DNA from: Fimenecus sp051881435
Lineage (GTDB): Bacteria; Bacillota; Clostridia; Oscillospirales; Acutalibacteraceae
Direction: 5' to 3'
Assembly (NCBI GenBank): GCA_051881435.1
Contig: JBJEPW010000010.1
Location: 1 to 64,000, forward strand
Length of the DNA stretch: 64,000 nt
The position numbers and the translations under genes were made by a program. Under the pieces are notes generated by a model that worked only from the letters and a program-made list of their open reading frames with translations, searched no databases and was not told where the DNA came from. This document shows, piece by piece, positions 24,782 through 33,639 of the stretch; positions within the stretch are counted from its first letter, which is position 1, and every line of letters begins with the position of its first letter.

Positions 24782-26269
24782 TCAATTGTACTTTAACATA
24801 TCGTTCACATACAAATCGTGAGCGATTGCGTCATATGCGTCAACTGCGCCGTCTCCGTTCATATCGGCGGCATAATAATTTGCCGTGCCGCTTTGGAGCT
24901 TATAATTTGCATTTGCGGCTTTTCTTAAAATATCGGTATCGGCAGATGTTACGGTATTTGACGCATTAACATCTCCTCGGCGGACAAGTGTATATGTATC
25001 GGTAACCGTTGAAGCCTTTGTAACGGTAAGCGTACCGCCCGTTGTAAGTCCGCTTGTTGCTATGGAATAACCGTATGGCGCTACAAACGAGGTCGAGAAT
25101 ACTCCGTCCTTTTCAATAAATACAAGCTTTTCCGCTTTCTTCACCGTTGCGCCCGAATTTCTGTTTATCAGCATTGGGGAATAAGAGGTTGCGTTAAGAG
25201 TGGGATATGTAAGTGAGAAAAGCGATGTACTGTATCTTTGACCTGTGGGAGTGTGATCATTTTCAAAGGTAGTGGTATCGTTACCGAAATATCTGTTAGT
25301 CGCCTGAGAGCCTACGAGGAAATAATCATAGAACACACCGTCGGCAGAATTACCCACAGGGTCATCCCAGGTCATATCAACCGCATACCACTTATTATCC
25401 TCCATTTTTACATAGTTCCATGCATGACCGCCGCCGTTGGCATCGCCTACAACGACAACGCAGGGAATATTTTCACGGTTGCAAAGGATTTTAAGCGCCT
25501 CCGCATAGCCCTCACACACGGGAGTATAGGGGTCAAGGAACACGCTTGTAGGATCATGCGCCGTAGAGCAGGTAAATGTGCTGTCATACTGAACGGACTT
25601 TACAATTTGGTCATGTATGCTCTTTAATCTTTCGTATCTTGTGTCTCCGTTTACTTTAAAAGCGTCAACTGCCGCCATCATTCTGCTGTAATAATTCTGA
25701 ACAACGCTTATATCCGCATAAGCAGAGGTATTCAAGGTATAAGTGATATTCAGCTTGTTAATATACAGATGGTATGTACCGTCACCGTTTGACGAGTAGC
25801 TGTATGACATACTGTAACCGAAGCCGTTTATCCAGAAAATCTCGGGGTGGTCATCGCAAACAGCGGAAATTCCGCCTACTACTGCTGCATATACTGCACT
25901 TTTTGTTTCATCGGGAATAACAAGATAGTTATTGCTGTCTACTCCGGCGTCGCACTCAATGGCAGGAGAAAGCGTAACCGTGGTTCCCGTTGCAATGCCT
26001 GTGTTAAGTATTGCATTATACACATCTTTTTGTGCGGAATTAAGATATGTATAGAAATTATACATATCATCAGCGCCCGAGGAGAAAAATTTTGATGAGG
26101 TTACGGGGAGATTCGATGTATCCACCGCAACAGACGGGTCAAAGTGGGTTAACTCTGCGCTTCCCAGCCACATTTCGCCCTGCTTCGGAGCATTTACCGC
26201 AAAAACTCCCACGGAAGCACAGGAAAACAGCATAATAATCGCCAAAAATACAGAAACGAGTTTTTTCAT
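24782..26269 (-). CDS. Secreted transglutaminase-like protein with C-terminal dockerin
   Basis: A 495-residue exported protein. The signal peptide is residues 1-25 (MKKLVSVFLAIIMLFSCASVG). A transglutaminase/protease core follows near residues 200-310, with the catalytic triad visible as Cys in TPVCEGYAEAL, His in GGGHAWNYV and Asp in YAVDMTWDDP. The C-terminal 65 residues form a type-I-like dockerin with two calcium loops (RGDVNASNTVTSADTDIL and ADMNGDGAVDAYDAIAHDL). Dockerins bind cohesins in cellulosomes, so it is probably cell-surface or scaffold bound. The start is the ATG at 26269. Confidence 0.85.
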   Translation of the reverse strand: MKKLVSVFLAIIMLFSCASVGVFAVNAPKQGEMWLGSAELTHFDPSVAVDTSNLPVTSSKFFSSGADDMYNFYTYLNSAQKDVYNAILNTGIATGTTVTLSPAIECDAGVDSNNYLVIPDETKSAVYAAVVGGISAVCDDHPEIFWINGFGYSMSYSYSSNGDGTYHLYINKLNITYTLNTSAYADISVVQNYYSRMMAAVDAFKVNGDTRYERLKSIHDQIVKSVQYDSTFTCSTAHDPTSVFLDPYTPVCEGYAEALKILCNRENIPCVVVVGDANGGGHAWNYVKMEDNKWYAVDMTWDDPVGNSADGVFYDYFLVGSQATNRYFGNDTTTFENDHTPTGQRYSTSLFSLTYPTLNATSYSPMLINRNSGATVKKAEKLVFIEKDGVFSTSFVAPYGYSIATSGLTTGGTLTVTKASTVTDTYTLVRRGDVNASNTVTSADTDILRKAANANYKLQSGTANYYAADMNGDGAVDAYDAIAHDLYVNDMLKYN

Positions 26270-26299
26270 AATCAACACCCTCTGCAAGAATGAATTTTC

Positions 26300-26755
26300 T
26301 TATTTTTTATCGAGGAAGCTGGAAAGCTCATCCATAAATGCGTTTACATCTTTAAAATGCTTATATACAGACGCAAAGCGCACATAAGCGACCTCATCAA
26401 TCTCTTTCAGCTTTTCCATTACAAGCTCGCCCACGCGAACGGAGGTTACCTCACGGTCAAGGGAGTTCTGAAGCGTTGACTCAATTTCGCTGACGGCACG
26501 CTCAATAGTTTCCATTGAAACCTGACGCTTTTCGCAGGCACGCATCATACCGTTCATAAGCTTGTTGCGGTCAAACGCCTCGCGGGATTTATCCTTTTTA
26601 ACAACAAGAATGGGCACGCTTTCAATAATTTCATATGTAGTAAATCTTTTGCCGCATTTTACACACTCTCTGCGGCGGCGGATTCTTTCGCCCTCATCTG
26701 TGGGGCGTGAATCAATTACCTTGCTTTCTTCAAAGCCGCAAAACGGACATTTCAA
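26300..26755 (-). CDS. nrdR: Ribonucleotide reductase regulator NrdR
   Basis: NrdR represses ribonucleotide reductase genes in response to (d)ATP. The N-terminal zinc ribbon is complete: KCPFCGFEESKVIDSR and ECVKCGKRFTTYE give four cysteines. It is followed by an ATP-cone domain starting VPILVVKKDKSREAFDRNKL. The best start is a TTG at 26755, giving the usual MKCPFCG beginning; a GTG at 26764 lies directly on the AGGAA site. An NrdR-like box lies just before the gene, so it probably regulates itself. Confidence 0.93.
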   Translation of the reverse strand: MKCPFCGFEESKVIDSRPTDEGERIRRRRECVKCGKRFTTYEIIESVPILVVKKDKSREAFDRNKLMNGMMRACEKRQVSMETIERAVSEIESTLQNSLDREVTSVRVGELVMEKLKEIDEVAYVRFASVYKHFKDVNAFMDELSSFLDKK

Positions 26756-26772
26756 ACTAACCACTTCCTAAA

Positions 26773-26788
26773 AAACTATATATTGTAT
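26773..26788. promoter_or_regulatory. NrdR box in the nrdR promoter
   Basis: AAACTATATATTGTAT matches 14 of 16 positions of ACACwATATATwGTGT. On the minus strand a -10 TATAAT occupies 26792-26787, so the box covers the transcription start. Confidence 0.6.
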
Positions 26789-26819
26789 TATACCACATTT
26801 TATACCCCAATGTAAAGGG

Positions 26820-27617
26820 TTAAAGCATTTTTTTAAGCTCTGTTAATGCGGCGGTTAACTGACTGTCATTTTCATAACCGTTTTCATACAGTTCAAGTAT
26901 ATAATCGCCGCTGTAAGAAAAGCCTTTCATCATATCAAAAAATGCCTTAAAATCAAAATTCCCCCCTGAAAAGGGCACAATGCAATCCCTTTCATTACTG
27001 TGGTCGCTTATATGGACATGGCGGATATAGGGGTGGAGCTTTTCGGCAAAGGAAAAGGGCTCAAAGCCTGCCCTTATTGACTGCTTTATATCAAAAACCA
27101 TATTAAAATCATCGCCGATATACTGTGCCATTCGTAAAAGATACTCGGGACTTTCGCTGCGGTAATGCACCACATTTTCCTGACACACCCGAATTCCCTC
27201 TTTTTTACCCATTTCAATAAGATACGCGAAACGCTCGAAATACTCCTCGTCCGATATACTGCCGGGGATTTTTGCGCCGTGCACAACGAGAATTTGAGCG
27301 CCCATTTTGTTCATAACATCAAAATGGCGTTTAAAAAGCGTATCACGGGCTTCAAGCCAGCGCCGTTCATATGAGCTGAAAAGATAATAGGAATCGGTAA
27401 AAGACGCCATTGTATGAACAGAGGGTATTCTCAAGCCGTATTCATTTTTAATATTGCAAAGCAAATCAATAAACGGTTTTTCAAATTCGGAATCCGCATT
27501 CATAAAGATTTCAACGGTTTTTGCCCCTGTTTTCGCCGCCCTTATCAAAGATTTTTCTGTTTCAAGAGGATAAAAGCAAGCTGACGACAATCCTATATCC
27601 ATATGTTTTTTCTGCAT
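26820..27617 (-). CDS. Sugar phosphate isomerase/epimerase-like TIM-barrel protein
   Basis: A 265-residue protein with the xylose-isomerase-like (AP_endonuc_2) TIM-barrel pattern. Candidate metal ligands are Glu in VCQENVV, Asp in NMVFDIKQS, His in HVHISDHS and Glu in YILELYENGY. The substrate is unknown; the family includes epimerases, isomerases and endonuclease IV-like proteins. The ATG at 27617 has a very close AAAAGAG site, and an ATG five codons later is an alternative. It is divergent from the small membrane protein gene. Confidence 0.8.
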   Translation of the reverse strand: MQKKHMDIGLSSACFYPLETEKSLIRAAKTGAKTVEIFMNADSEFEKPFIDLLCNIKNEYGLRIPSVHTMASFTDSYYLFSSYERRWLEARDTLFKRHFDVMNKMGAQILVVHGAKIPGSISDEEYFERFAYLIEMGKKEGIRVCQENVVHYRSESPEYLLRMAQYIGDDFNMVFDIKQSIRAGFEPFSFAEKLHPYIRHVHISDHSNERDCIVPFSGGNFDFKAFFDMMKGFSYSGDYILELYENGYENDSQLTAALTELKKML

Positions 27618-27643
27618 CTCTTTTCATTGGAAAATATTGTGTG

Positions 27644-27672
27644 TTGATAGCGCCTGAAAATGATACTAAAAT
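27644..27672 (+). promoter_or_regulatory. Promoter of the small membrane protein gene
   Basis: TTGATA at 27644-27649 and TAAAAT at 27667-27672 with 17 bases between; the ATG follows 20 bases later. Confidence 0.6.
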
Positions 27673-27692
27673 TATATCAAAGAGGTGTTAAT

Positions 27693-27950
27693 ATGAAAAC
27701 AACGCAATTAACCTTTAAGGATTTTATAAAATCGGTTAGCAAAACAACGAAGCTTATTATTTTAATTACCGCTCCCTTAATTATCTCGCTTTTTGCGGGA
27801 GGGCTGTATTTACAGATACATATGCTGATACACGGCTATTCCTCGGAAATTGCAAGACTTTCGGACGAGCTGATAAAATGCTGTGCGGACTGTTTAAACG
27901 CGGTATTTGTCCCTGCATTTTTTATTGAGCTGTACGGCAATTTTAAATGA
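27693..27950 (+). CDS. Small hypothetical membrane protein (85 aa)
   Basis: A short protein with one clear membrane helix (residues 19-43, LIILITAPLIISLFAGGLYLQ) and a C-terminal portion with a cysteine pair (KCCADC) and a final hydrophobic patch. It has a good ribosome binding site (GAGGTG) and its own promoter. I do not recognise a family. It is convergent with the transglutaminase gene and its stop lies directly against that gene's stop, so the pair leaves no spacer. Confidence 0.6.
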   Translation: MKTTQLTFKDFIKSVSKTTKLIILITAPLIISLFAGGLYLQIHMLIHGYSSEIARLSDELIKCCADCLNAVFVPAFFIELYGNFK

Positions 27951-28727
27951 TTATCTTCTTACAGCTTTAAGCCTTACGGTTTGCGTCTGCATTCCGCCGC
28001 CCGTTAAAAGACCGCGGTTTATTCCGCAATCGGCAAAGTCTCTGCCGCGGCTTATTATAATATAGTTTTCGTCGGCAAGGCGGTTATTCGTAGGGTCAAC
28101 GCCGTGCCAACAGCCGTTGTGATAAACCTCTGCCCAAGCGTGAGTTTCTCCCTCGCCTACCATCATACCCGCAACATACCGTGCAGGTATGCCCGCTCGG
28201 CGCAAAAGGGCTATAAGCATATGAGAATAGTCCTGACAAACGCCTGCGCCTGTGCTTAGCGCTTCCTCGGCAGTTGTCATAACGCCTGTTTCGCCGCTTT
28301 TATAAACGATATTTGCCCTTATAGCCCGTGTAAACTTCAATGCAGTTTCAACCGCATCGTCTGAAATTCCCACCTGTATTCTTGAAAACATCCGTTCAAG
28401 CTCCGTTCCGCAGGCGGTATAATGGGTGGGATATTTATATACGGGATTGGGTTCTTCGTCGGGAGTTATCTGCTCCCCTGTTATAACCGTTCCCCGAACA
28501 TCAACGGTAAATTCATTGTGCATCATAACAATTCTATCGGTAACAAGTATATTCCCGAAGCCGTCGGCAGAATATGTGAGCATATTTTCGGGGAAGACCT
28601 TAACGCTTATATCCTCCACATGCTGATTTTCACATTCAAGAGGAATACACCGAAGGCTGTAACAGTGCTTAATTACAGGCAGGGAAAATTTGATGGACAT
28701 ATTATATGAAAAATCAAGCGTTGCCAT
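27951..28727 (-). CDS. Transglutaminase-like protein of the ATP-grasp/alpha-E cluster
   Basis: A 258-residue cytoplasmic transglutaminase-like (COG1305) protein. The Cys-His-Asp triad is visible in GAGVCQDYSHML, GETHAWAEVYHNG and GVDPTNNRL (near residues 135-215). N-terminal residues 1-100 form a beta-rich region seen in this subgroup. The ATG shares bases with the alpha-E stop (TGATG). Proteins of this set are found together with a circularly permuted ATP-grasp enzyme and an alpha-E protein; they are predicted, not shown, to make or cleave a peptide. Confidence 0.88.
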   Translation of the reverse strand: MATLDFSYNMSIKFSLPVIKHCYSLRCIPLECENQHVEDISVKVFPENMLTYSADGFGNILVTDRIVMMHNEFTVDVRGTVITGEQITPDEEPNPVYKYPTHYTACGTELERMFSRIQVGISDDAVETALKFTRAIRANIVYKSGETGVMTTAEEALSTGAGVCQDYSHMLIALLRRAGIPARYVAGMMVGEGETHAWAEVYHNGCWHGVDPTNNRLADENYIIISRGRDFADCGINRGLLTGGGMQTQTVRLKAVRR

Positions 28728-29416
28728 CAGCCCATCACCCCCGTTACAAATAACTGTGCAAGGTCATTCTGAATTGAAATTTTATAGGGCTTATAATCCT
28801 CTTCTTCAAGAATCATACGGGTTAATCTGTCAATAGCGTCGGTATTGCAGTCAATTCCCACCTTATAAAGGCGGTTGAGCATAATTGAAAACTCCTTGCG
28901 CACCAAATGAGCAGGATAATCAAGCCTTGTGTATAAATCTATACGCTCTATGCTTCTGCCGAACTTTAAAATGTTTCTTGAAATTTCCGATTCTATATTA
29001 TCGTCCGCAGAGCCCCAAAAGGCGAAAATCCAATCGGTAACCTCCTGCATTTTCAAAAGAGGCGCGGTGCTCCCTCTGCTTTTTTCCATTACATCAACGG
29101 CAAGCTGAATATAGGAAAGTGTATCGGAGCTTATCACATTACGCATTTCCACCGCATTGTCATACGCATGAATAAGATTTGAATAAATAGACGAGGGTGA
29201 ATCGGCATCAAAAAGGAATGAACTTATAAACTCCTGACGGCAGGAATACTCATCGCCTATTCCCAGACGGCGGCAGAAATTAACATATTCCTCATCGTTT
29301 ATATCTATCATTACATCGTAACATTCGGTAAAGGCCTTTAAGGTTGTAAACACACGCTCAACATATCTGCCCAGCCAAAAAAGATTGTCGCTTGATTTTA
29401 TCGAGATAATACCCAT
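28727..29416 (-). CDS. Alpha-E domain protein
   Basis: A 229-residue, almost all-helical alpha-E domain protein (COG2307 type). The family-like N-terminal FWLGRYVERVFTTLKAF segment (near residues 13-29) is clear. It overlaps the ATP-grasp gene by 19 bases and the transglutaminase gene by one base, so the three are coupled. The molecular function of alpha-E proteins is not established. Confidence 0.88.
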   Translation of the reverse strand: MGIISIKSSDNLFWLGRYVERVFTTLKAFTECYDVMIDINDEEYVNFCRRLGIGDEYSCRQEFISSFLFDADSPSSIYSNLIHAYDNAVEMRNVISSDTLSYIQLAVDVMEKSRGSTAPLLKMQEVTDWIFAFWGSADDNIESEISRNILKFGRSIERIDLYTRLDYPAHLVRKEFSIMLNRLYKVGIDCNTDAIDRLTRMILEEEDYKPYKISIQNDLAQLFVTGVMG

Positions 29417-30711
29417 GTGTCCTTAAAGCCTCCTCCCTGTGAAGAATTTACAACAAAGGAATTTGCGTCCTTTGAAAAGCGCGTCAGTCCGCTCTGCCAA
29501 ACAACGGGCTCCTCGCCCAACAGCACAAAAGCGCGCAAATCCGCCTTGCGTTCGGTAACGATACCGTTTTCAGCCACCTTCAAGTCGTTAAAATGTATAA
29601 CCTCCTGCGCAATAAAGCGGCGGGGTTCTTTTGTTATCAATTTTTTCAGTTCAAAAATCCGTTCCCCTGAAAGCTCACTGCCGAAAACAACACCGTAGCC
29701 TCCCGATTCCGCCACATCCTTGATTACGAGCTTATGTATGTTATCAAGGACATATTTTCTGTCCTCCTCATAGAAAGGAAGATAGGTGGGAGCGTTTGAT
29801 AGTATGGGCTCCTCCCCGAGATAATACTTAATCATAGCAGGAACATAATAGTATATTCCCTTATCGTCCGCAACGCTGTTTCCGGGCGCGTTTACAAGCG
29901 CCACATTGCCCGCACGGTAAGCGTTCATAATATGGGGAACGCCGATTAAAGAATCCCCGCGGAAGGTCATGGGGTCCAGAAACTCATCTGAAATTCTGCG
30001 GTAAACTGCGCCAACACGCTGTCTTTTTCCCGAATACTCGCTGTAATAAAGCACATTGCCCTCAACGAACAAATCCTGAGGCATTGCAAATACGGAGCCT
30101 GTTTTTTCCGCAAGATATGAATGCTCAAAGAACGCGGAATTGAAACGCCCCGGGGTGAGTACAACATTTATGCCGCCGCAATTAACATAATCCATGGCAT
30201 TTTTCAAAAGCTCACCGTAATTTCTGTTATCCACAACGGAATTTGCACGGAAGGTATCGGGGCTTGCTCTGCGGCAAAGCTCACGGGCAATCATAGGATA
30301 GGAAGCCCCTGACGGAATACGGAGATTATCTTCAAGCACATACCAGCGCATATCGTTGCCCTGCACCAAATCTATACCCGAAATATGGTTGAATATGCCC
30401 TTTGGAGGAACGGCGTTTTCGCACTCCATCATATATCCTGCGCCGCCGTAAACAAACTCTTCGGGAATAATCTTATCCTTTATTATCTGCTTTTTTGAAT
30501 AAATATCCTGCAAAAACATATTAAGGGCTGTTACGCGCTGACGCAAGCCCCTTTCGAGAAAGCTGAATTCATCCTTTGATATAATTCTCGGAACCGTATC
30601 AAAGGGAAAAAGCCGCTCGTTGAACACATTGTTTTTGTATATTCCGAATTTTACTCCGTAACGGGCAAGAAGCCTGTTTATTTCGTCTGTATGCTCAATC
30701 AGTCCGTACAA
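29398..30711 (-). CDS. Circularly permuted ATP-grasp family protein
   Basis: A 437-residue protein of the circularly permuted ATP-grasp type (COG2308). Typical segments are GVKFGIYKNN near the N-terminus, HISGIDLVQGNDMRWYVLEDNLRIPSG near residue 125 (ATP/Mg site), and VIKDVAESGGYGVVFG near residue 330. The predicted reaction is ATP-dependent ligation of a carboxylate to an amine. First gene of the three-gene cluster. The start appears to be TTG at 30711. Confidence 0.88.
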   Translation of the reverse strand: MYGLIEHTDEINRLLARYGVKFGIYKNNVFNERLFPFDTVPRIISKDEFSFLERGLRQRVTALNMFLQDIYSKKQIIKDKIIPEEFVYGGAGYMMECENAVPPKGIFNHISGIDLVQGNDMRWYVLEDNLRIPSGASYPMIARELCRRASPDTFRANSVVDNRNYGELLKNAMDYVNCGGINVVLTPGRFNSAFFEHSYLAEKTGSVFAMPQDLFVEGNVLYYSEYSGKRQRVGAVYRRISDEFLDPMTFRGDSLIGVPHIMNAYRAGNVALVNAPGNSVADDKGIYYYVPAMIKYYLGEEPILSNAPTYLPFYEEDRKYVLDNIHKLVIKDVAESGGYGVVFGSELSGERIFELKKLITKEPRRFIAQEVIHFNDLKVAENGIVTERKADLRAFVLLGEEPVVWQSGLTRFSKDANSFVVNSSQGGGFKDTWVLSR

Positions 30712-30870
30712 AATATCACCGCCGTCCGTACCTTTTCTCTATACCAAATATTATAATATTATTTTTCTGACTTTTCTATTGTATATTTTGAAAAATAATT
30801 ATATAATTCGTTATGTAACATACACAAAAACTTACGGCTCAATTATATGTTTTTATATAAAAAACAGAAT

Positions 30871-30888
30871 GTGTTATTTTTTTAACAA
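30871..30888. promoter_or_regulatory. Rex operator 1 upstream of adhE
   Basis: GTGTTATTTTTTTAACAA matches the Rex consensus TTGTTA-N6-TAACAA except for the first base. It lies just upstream of the adhE -35. Confidence 0.72.
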
Positions 30889-30894
30889 TAAGTG

Positions 30895-30923
30895 TTGCAT
30901 TTTCGTGATTACTTTGTTAAAAT
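30895..30923 (+). promoter_or_regulatory. adhE operon promoter
   Basis: TTGCAT at 30895-30900, 17 bases, then TAAAAT at 30918-30923. The -10 lies inside Rex operator 2. Confidence 0.75.
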
Positions 30924-30931
30924 GTTAACGA
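30914..30931. promoter_or_regulatory. Rex operator 2 over the adhE -10
   Basis: TTGTTAAAATGTTAACGA matches TTGTTA-N6-TAACAA with one mismatch. Its centre is 43 bases from the centre of operator 1. Confidence 0.75.
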
Positions 30932-31021
30932 ACCACAGGGATACAAGGATATTTCCTATCCGCAAGTGAGTTGTAAAACAATTAAGATATGTATGAAAAT
31001 CTTAAAAAGGAGTAGATAGAC

Positions 31022-33625
31022 ATGGAAAACAATTATGCAATCGTTGACAGCGTGGAAGCTCTTGAAGCCGCTCTTAAAAGAGTAAGAGCCGCTCAAAAGG
31101 AATTTGCCGCATTCTCACAGGAGCAGGTGGACAAAATCTTTCTTGCCGCCGCATCCGCTGCCAACAAGGCGAGAATCCCCCTTGCAAAAATGGCTGTTGA
31201 AGAAACAGGCATGGGCATTGTAGAGGACAAGGTTATTAAAAACCACTATGCCGCCGAGTACATCTACAACGCTTATAAGAACACAAAGACCTGCGGCGTT
31301 ATTGAAGAGGATAAGGCTTATGGTATTCAGAAAATCGCAGAGCCCATCGGCGTTGTTGCCGCTGTTATCCCCACAACAAACCCCACATCAACCGCAATAT
31401 TCAAAACACTCATTTCTCTTAAAACGAGAAACGGTATTATCATAAGCCCTCACCCCAGAGCAAAGAAAAGCACCATTGAGGCTGCAAAGATTGTTCTTGA
31501 AGCCGCTGTTGAGGCAGGCGCTCCCGAGGGCATAATCGACTGGATTGATGTTCCCTCTCTTGAAATGACAAATATGGTAATGAAAGAGGCTGACATTATC
31601 CTTGCAACAGGCGGCCCCGGAATGGTTAAAGCCGCTTATTCAAGCGGTAAGCCCGCTCTCGGCGTTGGCGCAGGTAATACTCCCGCAATCATTGACGACA
31701 CTGCCGACATTCTTCTTGCAGTTAACTCAATCATTCACTCAAAGACCTTTGATAACGGTATGATTTGTGCTTCCGAGCAGTCTGTTATCGTTCTTGACAA
31801 GGTATATAAGGCAGTTAAAAAGGAATTTGCCGACAGAGGCTGTTATTTCCTCAATCCCGAGGAGACAGAGAAGGTCAGAAAGACCATCATCATCAACGGC
31901 GCTCTTAACGCAAAGATTGTAGGTCAGAAGGCTCACACAATCGCGGCTCTCGCAGGCGTTGAGGTTCCGGAAACAACAAAAATACTTATCGGTGAGGTTG
32001 AAAGCGTTGACATAAGCGAGGAATTTGCTCACGAAAAGCTCTCTCCCGTACTTGCTATGTATAAGGTTAAGACCTTTGACGAGGCTCTCGACAAGGCTGA
32101 AAAACTTGTTGCAGACGGCGGCTACGGTCACACTTCATCAGTATATCTTGACCCTGTTACGGAAAAAGAAAAGCTTGATAAATTCGCCGCTCGTATGAAG
32201 ACCTGCCGTATCCTTGTTAATACTCCCTCATCTCAGGGCGGTATCGGCGACCTTTACAACTTCAAGCTTGCTCCCTCTCTCACACTGGGATGCGGCTCTT
32301 GGGGCGGAAACTCCGTTTCGGAAAACGTTGGAGTTAAGCATCTTATCAATATTAAAACTGTTGCTGAAAGAAGGGAAAATATGCTTTGGTTCCGTGCTCC
32401 TCAAAAGGTTTATTTCAAGAAAGGCTCTCTCCCCGTTGCTCTTGACGAGCTTAAAAATGTAATGGGCAAGAAAAAGGCGTTTATCGTAACCGACTCCTTC
32501 CTGTTCCACAACGGTTACACAAAGCAGATTACAGATAAGCTTGACGAAATGGGCATTACACACACAACATTCTTTGATGTTGCTCCCGATCCCACACTCG
32601 GCTGTGCAAAAGAGGGCGCAAAGCTTATGGCTTCATTCCAGCCCGACACAATCATCGCAATCGGCGGCGGCAGCGCTATGGACGCCGCAAAGATTATGTG
32701 GGTTATGTATGAGCATCCCGAAGCAGATTTCATGGATATGGCTATGAGATTTGTTGACATCAGAAAGAGAGTTTACACCTTCCCGAAGATGGGCGAAAAG
32801 GCATACTTTATCGCTATCCCCACATCGGCAGGTACAGGCTCCGAGGTTACTCCCTTTGCAGTTATCACCGATGAAAACACAGGTGTTAAATATCCCCTTG
32901 CCGACTATGAGCTTATGCCCAACATGGCAATTATCGACGCAGACCTTCATATGTCTGCTCCCAAGGGACTTACAGCGGCATCAGGTATTGACGCTGTAAC
33001 ACACGCGCTTGAAGCATATGCCGCAATGCTTGCTACCGATTATACAGACGGTCTTGCTCTCCGCTCACTGAAAATGATATTTGAGTATCTTCCCAGAGCT
33101 TACGAAAACGGACAGACAGATGTTGAGGCAAGAGAGAAGATGGCTAACGCCGCAACACTTGCAGGTATGGCATTCGCAAACGCATTCCTGGGTGTTTGCC
33201 ACTCAATGGCTCACAAGCTCGGTGCTTTCTATCACCTGCCCCACGGTGTTGCAAACGCTCTTATGATTGACGAGGTTCTCCGTTTCAACGCTTCCGAAAC
33301 TCCCGCTAAGATGGGTACCTTCTCACAGTATGACCATCCCCACACTCTTGCGCGCTATGCCGAGGTTGCAGATTACCTTGGAATCAAGGGCAAGAACAAT
33401 GAAGAGAAGCTTGAAAACCTTATTAAGGCTATCGATGAGCTTAAAGAAAAGGTCGGCATTAAAAAGACAATTAAAGATTACGGCGTAGATGAAAAAGAAT
33501 TCCTTGAAAGACTTGACGATATGGTTGAGCAGGCATTTGATGACCAGTGCACAGGCGCTAACCCCAGATACCCGCTTATGAGCGAAATCAAGGAAATGTA
33601 TCTTAATGCATATTACGGCAAATAA
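31022..33625 (+). CDS. adhE: Bifunctional acetaldehyde-CoA/alcohol dehydrogenase
   Basis: An 867-residue fusion that reduces acetyl-CoA to acetaldehyde and then ethanol, oxidising two NADH. Residues 1-440 are the aldehyde dehydrogenase half, with catalytic Cys in FDNGMICASEQ near residue 245. Residues 455-867 are the iron-type alcohol dehydrogenase half, with the NAD motif IGGGSAMDAAK near residue 550 and the metal-binding CHSMAHKLGAFYHLPHG near residue 725. AdhE proteins form filaments (spirosomes). First gene of a likely operon with the kinase and hydrogenase genes, 14 bases before the next gene. Rex sites upstream suggest induction at high NADH/NAD. Confidence 0.96.
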   Translation: MENNYAIVDSVEALEAALKRVRAAQKEFAAFSQEQVDKIFLAAASAANKARIPLAKMAVEETGMGIVEDKVIKNHYAAEYIYNAYKNTKTCGVIEEDKAYGIQKIAEPIGVVAAVIPTTNPTSTAIFKTLISLKTRNGIIISPHPRAKKSTIEAAKIVLEAAVEAGAPEGIIDWIDVPSLEMTNMVMKEADIILATGGPGMVKAAYSSGKPALGVGAGNTPAIIDDTADILLAVNSIIHSKTFDNGMICASEQSVIVLDKVYKAVKKEFADRGCYFLNPEETEKVRKTIIINGALNAKIVGQKAHTIAALAGVEVPETTKILIGEVESVDISEEFAHEKLSPVLAMYKVKTFDEALDKAEKLVADGGYGHTSSVYLDPVTEKEKLDKFAARMKTCRILVNTPSSQGGIGDLYNFKLAPSLTLGCGSWGGNSVSENVGVKHLINIKTVAERRENMLWFRAPQKVYFKKGSLPVALDELKNVMGKKKAFIVTDSFLFHNGYTKQITDKLDEMGITHTTFFDVAPDPTLGCAKEGAKLMASFQPDTIIAIGGGSAMDAAKIMWVMYEHPEADFMDMAMRFVDIRKRVYTFPKMGEKAYFIAIPTSAGTGSEVTPFAVITDENTGVKYPLADYELMPNMAIIDADLHMSAPKGLTAASGIDAVTHALEAYAAMLATDYTDGLALRSLKMIFEYLPRAYENGQTDVEAREKMANAATLAGMAFANAFLGVCHSMAHKLGAFYHLPHGVANALMIDEVLRFNASETPAKMGTFSQYDHPHTLARYAEVADYLGIKGKNNEEKLENLIKAIDELKEKVGIKKTIKDYGVDEKEFLERLDDMVEQAFDDQCTGANPRYPLMSEIKEMYLNAYYGK

Positions 33626-33639
33626 GGGAGGATAAAACG

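Larger units (their letters stand above)
30712..31021. other. Divergent regulatory region between the ATP-grasp cluster and adhE
   Basis: A very A+T-rich intergenic stretch without a gene. It contains two Rex-type operators and the adhE promoter (given separately), and then a leader of about 90 bases that ends in AAAAAGGAG before the adhE ATG. The leader holds a small GGATATTTCCTATCC repeat that I cannot assign to any known riboswitch. Confidence 0.7.

Noticed and set aside
30932..31021. Possible riboswitch in the adhE leader
   Set aside because: Only a small GGATATTTCCTATCC repeat is present; no conserved aptamer core that I recognise.
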